Source: PNKC01 sp039917655 (GTDB lineage: Bacteria; Chloroflexota; Dehalococcoidia; Tepidiformales; Tepidiformaceae). From it: 19,472 nucleotides of DNA. Below are positions 8,192 through 14,718 of the stretch, one piece after another. How positions within the stretch are numbered: position 1 is the stretch's first letter; each line of letters opens with the position of its first letter. The stretch lies in assembly GCA_039917655.1 (NCBI GenBank), contig JBDSJC010000209.1:1-19472 (forward strand). The letters are read 5' to 3'. The notes under the pieces are model-generated. The model was given only the letters and a program-made list of their open reading frames with translations, had not been told where the DNA came from and did not search any database. Made by a program: the position numbers and the translations under genes.

Positions 8192-9990
8192 GCCCGCAGC
8201 CTCCGGTCCAGGGGCTACGCTCGATCCGCGTCCTGCCGCCCGAGGTCGCCGCGCGCATCGCCGCTGGCGAGGTTATCGAGCGGCCCGCGTCCGTCGTCCG
8301 TGAGCTGCTGGACAACGCAATAGACGCCGGCAGCGAGCGTATCTCGCTCGAAATCGAAGAGGGCGGAATAAAGCTGATCCGCGTTGTCGATGACGGCCGT
8401 GGCATCCCGCCAGAACAGATCGAACTCGCTTTCGAACGCCATGCGACCAGCAAGATCAACGGCGTCGATGACCTCGGACACGTCCACACGCTCGGCTTTA
8501 GGGGCGAAGCGCTGCCATCGATCGCTGCCGCCGCCGATGTCGAGATCACCAGCCGCGCAGCCTCCGAGCCGGTCGGCGTGGTCGCCGTCCTCGTCGATTC
8601 GCGCGTTGTTCGCCGCTCTGGCCGCCCGGCCCCCATCGGTACCAGCTTCGCCGTCCGGGACCTCTTCGGCCGCCTTCCGGCGCGCCTCAAGTTCCTCGGT
8701 TCTGTGGCCGGCGAGTCGCGCCAGATCACCGTGCTTGCCTCTCACTACGCGCTCGCCTACCCCGGCATCGCCTTCCAGCTTTCCTCAAACGGCCGCCGGG
8801 TACTGACCACCAGCGGCGATGGCGGCCTGCGCCACGCCTTCGCCGCGGTCTATGGCGCGGATGCCGCCCAGCAGATGCTCGAAGTCAACCACGAAGAGGA
8901 GGGCATCCGCGTCTCAGGGCTCGCCGGGCCACCGTCCCTGCACCGCGGCAACCGCGCCGCCATTTCGATCTTCGTCAACGGCCGCTGGGTCCAGAGCCGT
9001 CCCCTCACCTTCGCCGTGGTCGATGCCTACCAGTCGCAGCTCCCTGTCGGCCGTCACCCGATCGCCGCGCTGGCGATCTCTGTGGGCGACGACGATGTCG
9101 ATGTGAACGTTCACCCCGCCAAGGCCGAAGTGCGTTTCCGCGATGAACGGCTCGTCGGGCGCGTTGTCCGCCACGCCGTCGGCGGCGCGCTGGAAGGCTC
9201 CCGGGTGGTCGCATGGTTTGCCCCTGGCGAAAACCGCTCAACTCCGGGCGCCCACCAGCCGTCTGCTCATGCCGGCGGCCTCGGAGCGCCAGCCGGCGAA
9301 CGCCTCAGCCTCCGTCTCGCCCCGCAGCCAACGCAAGCGCGCATGGAATTGACTCGCAGCTCTGCTGGCTTGCACGCCGATGTGCCACCCACCGGCCGCA
9401 CACAGCGCGAGACGCTCCCCCTCCTCCGCGTCGTGGGGCAGATGGGCGGGACGTACGTGGTCGCCGAGGGGCCGGACGGGATGTACCTGATCGACCAGCA
9501 CGCCGCCCACGAACGCGTCGTCTATGACCGCCTCGTCCGGCGGCGCGAAGCCGAAGCTGCGACGCGCCCCTCGCAGCCGCTCCTCGAACCGCTGGTCGCC
9601 GAACTCGACACGATGCAGGCGGCGACACTCGACGAACACCTTGAAAGCCTTGCCATCCTCGGCCTCGAGGCAGAATCCTTTGGCGAAAGCGCGTTCCTCA
9701 TCCGCGCCATCCCGGCCGGTCTCGGCGGCACCGATATCTCCGCCGCGCTCCGCCAGGTGCTGGACCAGCTCGCCGGAGAAAAGCGTGTCAACGATCCCTT
9801 CCAGCGGGCTGCCGCCACGGTCGCCTGTCACAGCAGCGTCCGCGCCGGCACGGCCCTCGCGTTGGACGAAATGCGCCGCCTCGTCGAAGACCTCGAACAA
9901 ACCGCCGCGCCGCGTACCTGCCCGCACGGCCGTCCGACTCTGGTGCATGTGGGGACGGAGCTGATCGAGCGCCAGTTTGGGCGGCGTTAG
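8188..9990 (+). CDS. mutL: DNA mismatch repair protein MutL (endonuclease type)
   Basis: A 600-residue MutL. The GHKL ATPase domain shows E39 and N43 (RELLDNAIDAG), DDGRGI at 68-73 and GFRGEAL at 103-109. After a variable proline-rich linker (about 345-405) comes the C-terminal nicking domain with DQHAAHERVVYD at 436-447, the VACHSSVRAG block (C547) and CPHGRP at 578-583. An Arg-rich end (QFGRR) completes the set. This is the layout of methyl-independent mismatch repair, in which MutL itself cuts. The last acidic residue of the DQHA-x2-E-x4-E motif is Asp (D447) instead of Glu. The gene overlaps mutS by four bases, and its stop overlaps the stop of the convergent acyl-CoA synthetase gene. Confidence 0.96.
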   Translation: MSPQPPVQGLRSIRVLPPEVAARIAAGEVIERPASVVRELLDNAIDAGSERISLEIEEGGIKLIRVVDDGRGIPPEQIELAFERHATSKINGVDDLGHVHTLGFRGEALPSIAAAADVEITSRAASEPVGVVAVLVDSRVVRRSGRPAPIGTSFAVRDLFGRLPARLKFLGSVAGESRQITVLASHYALAYPGIAFQLSSNGRRVLTTSGDGGLRHAFAAVYGADAAQQMLEVNHEEEGIRVSGLAGPPSLHRGNRAAISIFVNGRWVQSRPLTFAVVDAYQSQLPVGRHPIAALAISVGDDDVDVNVHPAKAEVRFRDERLVGRVVRHAVGGALEGSRVVAWFAPGENRSTPGAHQPSAHAGGLGAPAGERLSLRLAPQPTQARMELTRSSAGLHADVPPTGRTQRETLPLLRVVGQMGGTYVVAEGPDGMYLIDQHAAHERVVYDRLVRRREAEAATRPSQPLLEPLVAELDTMQAATLDEHLESLAILGLEAESFGESAFLIRAIPAGLGGTDISAALRQVLDQLAGEKRVNDPFQRAAATVACHSSVRAGTALALDEMRRLVEDLEQTAAPRTCPHGRPTLVHVGTELIERQFGRR

Positions 9991-11426
9991 CTTCCCTGGC
10001 GCCGCTGCCACTCCCGCAAGTTCGCCAGTGCCTGGCCCGCCCGCGCGATGCTCGGGTAGGTGGCGAGGCCGTTCTTCCAGCACAGCTCCTGGAAATCGCT
10101 CGACTGCTGGAATGCTTCGCCGGTGACCGATGGCCGGATCGCCACCACCACCGGCGTGCCGCTCTCCTCTTGCACCTTCCGGAGGGTCGCCACCTGGCGT
10201 TCCATCCGCCCGCGAACATCCACCTGGCGGGAGATCGGCCCACCCCCGAAGCTCGTGTGATAGAGCAGCACGTCGATGTTCGCGGCTTTCGCACAGGGCA
10301 TCAGGGTGGCTTCGAAGCCGGTGTCCTCCCACAGGCTGGTCGTGTCGATTGGGTTTCGCACGCTCGTCCCCGCTTCATGCGTGACCTTCGCCAGCTCTTC
10401 CTGCGTCTCGGGCAACAGCGCCGGCACTTCGAGGCCAACGGCGGCAAGGTCGTCCGCCGCCAGCACGCTCGCGCCGCCTCCGCCGCCAACCACCACTACA
10501 TTCGGCCCGCCAAGGCGCTTCACGAACCGGAACGTCACCGCGATGTCTACGAGTTCTTCTAGGCTCTCGACGCGCAGCGCTCCGGCCTGCCGGCAGAGCC
10601 CGTCGAAGACCTGGAGCGAGCCCGCAAGCGATGCCGTGTGCGAACTCGCCGCTCGCGATCCCGCTTCCGTGCGCCCACTCTTCAGGATCGCCAGCGGCTT
10701 CGCTTTGCCGGCCTTCCGGATCGCCTTCGCCAGACGTGGGCCATCCTGAATGCCCTCCAGGTAGGCCACGATGACCTCCGTCTCCGGGTCATCCGCCAGA
10801 TAGTCGAGGAAGTCTGCCGCTTTCAGGTCCGCCCCGTTGCCGAAGCTGATCACTTTCGAGCAGCGGATGCCGCGAGGGATCGCGTACCGCACGAACTCGC
10901 CAGCATTCATGCCGGACTGCGAAACCATGCCCACCGGGCCGGCCTCGGCGATCTGCCCGTTCATCATCGACAGCCGCGCGTTGGGCACGTAAAGTCCCAT
11001 GCAGTTCGGCCCGATCATGCGGATCCCGGCCTCGCGCGCCCGCGCCACTACGTCCTGCTCCATCTTCGCCCGCTCAACGTCGCCCGTTTCCCCGAAGCCC
11101 GCAGTGAACAGGTGCAACACCCGCACGCCCTTGGCAATCGCGTCCTCCAGCAGCTGCGGCACGTACCTCGCATTCACGGACGAAATCAGGTAATCGACTT
11201 CGTCCGGGATGTCGCGCAACGACGGATAGCACTTCAGCCCCCGGATCGCCGGCGCCGTTGGGTGGATCAGGTAGATTGGCCCGCGAAAGCCGATCTCCTG
11301 GAGCGACGAAACGAAGCCGCCGCCCCCAAAGGCCTGCGTCTCCTTCGCGGAAACACCGGCGATGGCGATCGACCTTGGGTGAAAGATGAAGTCGAGTGTG
11401 GGCGCAACGCCCTCCTGAACGGTCAC
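9987..11426 (-). CDS. Acyl-CoA synthetase (NDP-forming)-type CoA-binding protein
   Basis: A 479-residue protein related to the alpha part of ADP-forming acetyl/acyl-CoA synthetases. It has an N-terminal CoA-binding Rossmann domain (HPRSIAIAGVS, 16-26), then succinyl-CoA-ligase-like domains. GPNCMG at 139-144 and the phospho-histidine loop SSHTASLAG (H263) are visible. Glycine-rich VVVGGGGGAS at 311-320 belongs to the second flavodoxin-like domain. No ATP-grasp beta domain is attached or adjacent, so it may work with a subunit encoded elsewhere. The open frame extends upstream to 11660, but that extension is not family-like. GTG at 11426 is preferred because it follows GGAG by 8 bases and precedes the conserved start. 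It runs tail to tail into mutL with a four-base overlap. Confidence 0.85.
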   Translation of the reverse strand: MTVQEGVAPTLDFIFHPRSIAIAGVSAKETQAFGGGGFVSSLQEIGFRGPIYLIHPTAPAIRGLKCYPSLRDIPDEVDYLISSVNARYVPQLLEDAIAKGVRVLHLFTAGFGETGDVERAKMEQDVVARAREAGIRMIGPNCMGLYVPNARLSMMNGQIAEAGPVGMVSQSGMNAGEFVRYAIPRGIRCSKVISFGNGADLKAADFLDYLADDPETEVIVAYLEGIQDGPRLAKAIRKAGKAKPLAILKSGRTEAGSRAASSHTASLAGSLQVFDGLCRQAGALRVESLEELVDIAVTFRFVKRLGGPNVVVVGGGGGASVLAADDLAAVGLEVPALLPETQEELAKVTHEAGTSVRNPIDTTSLWEDTGFEATLMPCAKAANIDVLLYHTSFGGGPISRQVDVRGRMERQVATLRKVQEESGTPVVVAIRPSVTGEAFQQSSDFQELCWKNGLATYPSIARAGQALANLREWQRRQGS

Positions 11427-11466
11427 GTTCGTATCTCCAAACTGTGCGTCATACTTGCAAGCGAAA

Positions 11467-11486
11467 GGCCGGACGTGAGCCCGGCC
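11467..11486. other. Small inverted repeat in the divergent intergenic region
   Basis: GGCCGG (11467-11472) and CCGGCC (11481-11486) form a perfect 6-bp stem with an 8-base loop between the divergent acyl-CoA synthetase-like gene and the DUF1461 gene. On the minus strand it would lie in the leader if transcription starts at TAAGCT (11497-11502). It may be an operator or a leader hairpin. In this GC-rich DNA it could also be chance. Confidence 0.3.
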
Positions 11487-11598
11487 AAGTACCCCGAGCT
11501 TACCAGACACGGGCCGCCGCCACGAACCGCGCTGATTGACCCCTGCGCTCGCCCGGTGAACCATGCTGATCGGGCAAGGAGGACGGCAGAGACCGCCA

Positions 11599-12348
11599 AT
11601 GGCACTCCTCTCCAAACTGAGCGCCGTCGCGTTCATCATCGCCATCCCGGTTTTCCTCATGACTTCGAACGTCCGCTTCTTCGCCAGCGAGACGCGCTTC
11701 TACGAGCGCGGATTCCGCCAGAACAACTCGGCCGCAATCACCGGCGTCTCGCTCCCCGAACTGGACCGCGCCGCGACTGAACTCGCCAACTACTTCGAAA
11801 ACGACGCCCCGCTCCTCAGCACCACGGTGCAGATCGACGGCGCGGAAGCGCCGCTCTACAACGACCGCGAAATCGCTCACATGAAGGACGTGAAGACGCT
11901 GATGCGCTTCGTTTACCGGCTGAACGAGTTCTCGCTGGCGGTCGTCATCACCTATATCACCTGCGTCTACCTCTGGGCGCGCGAAAAGTCGCTGCGGACG
12001 CTGGCAGCTCAGGCATTGGCCGGGGTTGGTGTGGGCTTTGCTGCCCTCGGCTTCGTCGGAGTGTTCGCGATCACCGGCTTCGATGCCGCCTGGACGAAGT
12101 TCCACAAGCTCGTCTTCAACAACGACCTCTGGATCCTCGACCCATCGCGCGACCATCTGATCCAAATGTTCCCCGAGCCGTTCTGGCAGGAGTCCACGTA
12201 CATCATCGGTGCGCTGACGCTTATTGAAGTCGCGCTCATCGTCGGCGTCGCGCTGGCCTACCTGGTGGGCACACGACAACGCCAAGGCAGCGCCCTCTTA
12301 GGTTCGCCGCAAATGCGCGCCGCAGGGGACGAATCAACCGCGGGTTAG
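11599..12348 (+). CDS. DUF1461 / TIGR01906 family integral membrane protein
   Basis: A 249-residue protein with four predicted membrane helices near residues 8-25, 110-127, 138-160 and 201-222. A loop of about 85 residues separates the first two. The motif FHKLVFNNDLWILDP followed by D-x-LI-x-MFPEPFW is the recognisable signature of the TIGR01906/DUF1461 membrane family; its function is unknown. ATG 11599 is chosen because helix 1 begins soon after it. An upstream in-frame ATG at 11563 would add 12 polar residues, although an AGGAGG at about 11577-11582 lies between the two and is rather far from 11599. The stop is only two bases from the stop of the convergent zinc-ribbon gene. Confidence 0.82.
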   Translation: MALLSKLSAVAFIIAIPVFLMTSNVRFFASETRFYERGFRQNNSAAITGVSLPELDRAATELANYFENDAPLLSTTVQIDGAEAPLYNDREIAHMKDVKTLMRFVYRLNEFSLAVVITYITCVYLWAREKSLRTLAAQALAGVGVGFAALGFVGVFAITGFDAAWTKFHKLVFNNDLWILDPSRDHLIQMFPEPFWQESTYIIGALTLIEVALIVGVALAYLVGTRQRQGSALLGSPQMRAAGDESTAG

Positions 12349-12350
12349 CC

Positions 12351-12575
12351 TCAGTTCGAGCAGGCGCAGCCGCCGACTCCGCCGCAGCAACCCCCACCGC
12401 CCTCAGGCATCGCAAAATCTTCACCCGCCCCGGTGCGCGCCATCGCAAACGCCGAGACCGTTCGGTCGGCCTGGTGGCCGCGCGCGCACTCCGTTGCGGT
12501 AGCTGCCTGGGACATGGGCTTGCGCTCTTCGAACTTCTCGCGGCAGGTGGGACAGTAGTACTCGTAAATCGCCAT
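12351..12575 (-). CDS. FmdB-family zinc ribbon protein
   Basis: A 74-residue protein beginning MAIYEYYCPTC, the typical FmdB/CxxC_CXXC_SSSS regulatory-protein start. The first zinc knuckle is C8-x2-C11. The second is unusual, C30-A-R-G-H34, where the family normally has C-P-x-C. The tail is glycine/cysteine-rich (GGGGCCGGVGGCAC), as often seen in this family. These small proteins are annotated as putative regulators; their target is unknown. The -10 box TATACT ends exactly six bases before the ATG, so the mRNA should be leaderless. Its 3' end abuts the DUF1461 gene without room for a separate terminator. Confidence 0.85.
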   Translation of the reverse strand: MAIYEYYCPTCREKFEERKPMSQAATATECARGHQADRTVSAFAMARTGAGEDFAMPEGGGGCCGGVGGCACSN

Positions 12576-12581
12576 GTGCCG

Positions 12582-12587
12582 AGTATA
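12582..12587 (-). promoter_or_regulatory. Predicted -10 box (TATACT) of the leaderless zinc-ribbon gene
   Basis: AGTATA on the plus strand reads TATACT on the minus strand. Six bases separate it from the ATG at 12575, placing the expected transcription start on the A of the start codon. No Shine-Dalgarno is present. Confidence 0.65.
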
Positions 12588-12595
12588 GCGAACCG

Positions 12596-12916
12596 TTACG
12601 CTGCGCGGCGGCCGCGCTTCTTGCGAGTGCGTGTCGCGGGCGCTTCGCGCTGCTCTTCGGCCGCGGGCGCTTCGAGAGCCTTATCCGCCACATCCGTGCT
12701 CACTGGCGCATCAGCTTGAGCTGGCCGTGGGTCGTAGTCCGCCGTTTGAGTCGCTTCGGTGGCTTCGAACTGAAGCGCGGGCAGGGCCCCTACGTCGCCC
12801 GAGAGGATCGCACGCGTGATCTCGTTTCCGGGCTCCACCCAGCCGTCGCCCTGGCCTCCGCCGCTGAACGAGAGCGTGTGCAGGAATGACTGCCACCAGC
12901 GGAGAAGAAATGCCAT
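12596..12916 (-). CDS. Small hypothetical protein with basic C-terminus
   Basis: A 106-residue protein I do not recognise. It begins MAFLLRWWQSFLHTLSF, an amphipathic or weakly hydrophobic N-terminus, then a short globular-looking part (DGWVEPGNEITRAILSGDVG). A low-complexity Ala/Glu/Thr/Pro-rich stretch follows, ending in a basic TRTRKKRGRRAA tail. ATG 12916 is preferred to a further start at 13018, which would overlap the hydrolase gene. A TATCGT box (12926-12931, minus strand) lies nine bases upstream, so its mRNA could be almost leaderless, or it may be co-transcribed with the hydrolase 47 bases upstream. The low-complexity half lowers confidence, though an open frame with a plausible start supports a real gene. 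Confidence 0.55.
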   Translation of the reverse strand: MAFLLRWWQSFLHTLSFSGGGQGDGWVEPGNEITRAILSGDVGALPALQFEATEATQTADYDPRPAQADAPVSTDVADKALEAPAAEEQREAPATRTRKKRGRRAA

Positions 12917-12963
12917 AAGGGGTAGACGATAACCCGGCACTTCACTCGATGGCAACTTTTCCT

Positions 12964-13749
12964 TCAGGCATTCGCCGGGCCAGCAGAAGAGAGAAACTCC
13001 CGCACGACTGCGTTCCACTCGTCCGCGCGCTCGAAGTAGGCGGAATGCCCCGCGCCCTTGATCTCGTAGAATGCCGCCCCCGGGATCAGCCCATGCGCTT
13101 CGCGGATCATCGTCGGCGACGTGATCAGGTCGTACTCCCCCACCAGGAAGAGCACTGGCACGCCGAGTGCCCCGATGCCTTCGTGCATGCTCCCCCGGTA
13201 CGTCGCGGGTGGCCGGCCCAGAAAGCCCTTCGGCCGCCCAGGGTTGAGCGCGTTGATCTGGCGGTAGAGCAAGGCGAACGCCGGGTTCGCAGCTTCGAAC
13301 GGCTTGGCCAACGCGTGTTCACGCAGCCCGCCATCACCACGTTCCTCTTTCAGTTCGTCCTGTAATTCCCGCACGCGTTCGTTCGTGCAGCCGGCCGTCG
13401 TGCCGCAGAGCACGAGCGAACTCACTCGCTGAGGCGCCAGCCGGGTCAACCCCGCCACTGCGCGTCCGCCCATCGATTGGGCGACCACGTGTGCCCGCTC
13501 GATCCCGAGGTGTTCCATCAAAGCCACCAGATCCGTCCCGAGCGAAAAGCGCCCGACCGCCATTTCGCCGCGCGAGAGCCCCCACCCTCGGGCGTCGTAC
13601 ACAGTGACGCGGTAGTTCGCGGAAAAGGCGCTCACCTGCTGCCACCACGAAAGGTGGTTGCCGCCCGCCCCGTGCAGCAGGATCAGGGCTTCCCCCGCGC
13701 CGTACTGCTCGTAGTAGATCTGGGCAGCGTTCACGTTTGCGTATGGCAT
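12964..13749 (-). CDS. Alpha/beta-fold hydrolase
   Basis: A 261-residue alpha/beta hydrolase. The oxyanion-hole motif LLHGAGG is at 24-30, the nucleophile elbow A-Q-S92-M-G-G at 90-95, the acid D207 (VGEYD) and the catalytic H235 (GAGHSAYFE). This is a complete catalytic triad with spacing typical of esterase, lactonase or C-C hydrolase members; the substrate cannot be assigned. No signal peptide is present, so it is cytoplasmic. The ATG at 13749 lies exactly six bases after a TAGACT -10 box and lacks a Shine-Dalgarno, implying a leaderless mRNA. The small unknown gene at 12596-12916 may be co-transcribed. Confidence 0.92.
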   Translation of the reverse strand: MPYANVNAAQIYYEQYGAGEALILLHGAGGNHLSWWQQVSAFSANYRVTVYDARGWGLSRGEMAVGRFSLGTDLVALMEHLGIERAHVVAQSMGGRAVAGLTRLAPQRVSSLVLCGTTAGCTNERVRELQDELKEERGDGGLREHALAKPFEAANPAFALLYRQINALNPGRPKGFLGRPPATYRGSMHEGIGALGVPVLFLVGEYDLITSPTMIREAHGLIPGAAFYEIKGAGHSAYFERADEWNAVVREFLSSAGPANA

Positions 13750-13755
13750 GGCGGG

Positions 13756-13761
13756 AGTCTA
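13756..13761 (-). promoter_or_regulatory. Predicted -10 box (TAGACT) of the leaderless hydrolase gene
   Basis: AGTCTA on the plus strand reads TAGACT on the minus strand. Six bases lie between it and ATG 13749, so the transcript should start at the start codon. Confidence 0.62.
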
Positions 13762-13864
13762 GCGGCGAGCCCGCTGCCCCGCCACCCATTGCTGCAACGG
13801 GGGTTTGGAAAACGTGGGGTGAATTCGGCCGTCGGCGTCGCAATATCACGGTGACCAGGGCTAG

Positions 13865-14374
13865 GCCGCTGGGGTTGCGGCAAGCGACTCAATCATCAAC
13901 CACGCACCAGCCGAGCAGAACCTCACTCGGACCATCCACGTCACGAAGTACGTTGGCTCCGCGCTGGCGACCTCCGGTAGTTTCGGCTTCGCCACGAACA
14001 ATGGAGCCGCTGGCACCATGACGCTAAACTCGGGAAATTCGTTCGCCGGGTCTGTCTCGGTCGCGAATGCCGGCTCCTTCACGCTCAGCGAAACCGGCAT
14101 CAACGGCACCTGCGACGCTGGCGACACTTATCGTCTGCTCGGCTACAGCACGGGCTCAACCCTCGCCCTGGCAGCCGCCGACGCCTCGCTGGACGCCTCG
14201 CTCAGCTTGGTGAACGTCACCTCCGACGCCTACGTGGTTGTCCGCAACGAAGCCTGCGGCGCGGTCGCGGGCACCGGCCAAATCACCGTCCGGAAGATCT
14301 GGAACGGGAACAACAACACCCACACCGGCCCGAACGCGTCGTTCACGGGGTACACCTTTAAAAAGCGCGCCTAG
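13865..14374 (+). pseudogene. Fragment of a surface protein with prealbumin/SpaA-like beta-domain repeats
   Basis: An open frame after the stop at 13862-13864 encodes about 169 residues resembling a bacterial surface beta-sandwich repeat: TRTIHVTKYVGSALATSGSF, then a GTMTL strand, a SFTLSETGI strand and a C-terminal VVRNEACG. A second unit starts with ITVRKIWNGNNN near 14281 but ends after about 30 residues in FTGYTFKKRA. No ATG, GTG or TTG precedes the homology, and there is no signal peptide or anchor. The only start, ATG 14018, lies inside the first domain. A further NITVT-like repeat start is visible in another frame at 13842. The best reading is a remnant of a larger secreted protein truncated at both ends. 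A 118-residue protein from ATG 14018 is the alternative. Confidence 0.5.
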
Positions 14375-14391
14375 TAACTAACTTAAACAAG

Positions 14392-14419
14392 TTCGCGGAG
14401 GGCCTAACAGCCCGGCGAA
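14392..14419. other. Imperfect hairpin after the surface-protein fragment
   Basis: TTCGC (14392-14396) pairs with GCGAA (14415-14419), and GGGC (14400-14403) pairs with GCCC (14410-14413), leaving an internal loop and a six-base apical loop. There is no T-tract. It may be a leftover 3'-UTR structure. Confidence 0.3.
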
Positions 14420-14465
14420 CGAACGCTCACTTTCTCAACTGAGTACTAGCACGACGCTCGCACAC

Positions 14466-14505
14466 GCAACAAGAAGGGCCCCCAATTGGGGCCTCTTTTT
14501 GTTGC
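14466..14505. terminator. Long bidirectional hairpin terminator
   Basis: GCAACAAGAAGGGCCCC pairs with GGGGCC-t-CTTTTTGTTGC, an almost unbroken stem with one bulged T and one G-T pair, around a CAATT loop (14483-14487). On the plus strand the GGCCCC/GGGGCC core is followed by TCTTTTTGTT, a good intrinsic terminator for the surface-protein fragment. The A-rich left arm gives a weaker T-tract on the minus strand, so it could also stop transcription leaving the LLM oxidoreductase gene. Confidence 0.75.
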
Positions 14506-14579
14506 CCGGCGAAGTACGTGCTGAGCGGCTTACCTCCGGGTAGTTGCCGTGCCGCAGCGCCACTCGTACGGTGCCGCTC

Positions 14580-14703
14580 ATGCAGGACCACGCGGTAGGT
14601 GCGTTGGTTCGCGACTGGCGGGTGGGCCGTCGCCGCAGCCAGATAGGCCTCGCGCTGGATGTCGGCGTGTCTCCACCGAGCGGGTGTGCAAACCACCAAG
14701 CAC
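14580..14703 (+). pseudogene. Truncated XRE-family HTH regulator remnant
   Basis: From ATG 14580 the frame encodes VGALVRDWRVGRRRSQIGLALDVGVS, which closely resembles the N-terminal helix-turn-helix of XRE regulators of the MmyB-like type (LRxWRxxRxxSQxxLAxxxGVS). Immediately after GVS the frame is lost. Eroded residues of the expected next block (ETGR-x-x-PS) seem to survive in another frame at about 14670-14703 as TERVCKPPS. No ligand-binding domain follows; the convergent LLM oxidoreductase gene ends at 14719. A weak TACGGT box (14567-14572) lies seven bases upstream of the ATG. This is most likely a decayed regulator. Confidence 0.5.
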
Positions 14704-14718
14704 TGAGCGCGGCGCGGC

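Noticed and set aside
9238..10332. Minus-strand open frame across mutL and the acyl-CoA synthetase-like gene
   Set aside because: It is antisense to mutL and in a different frame from the real minus-strand gene, with no recognisable protein features.
11427..11660. Extended N-terminus of the acyl-CoA synthetase-like protein
   Set aside because: The extension is not family-like and overlaps the divergent DUF1461 gene; GTG 11426 has a good Shine-Dalgarno.
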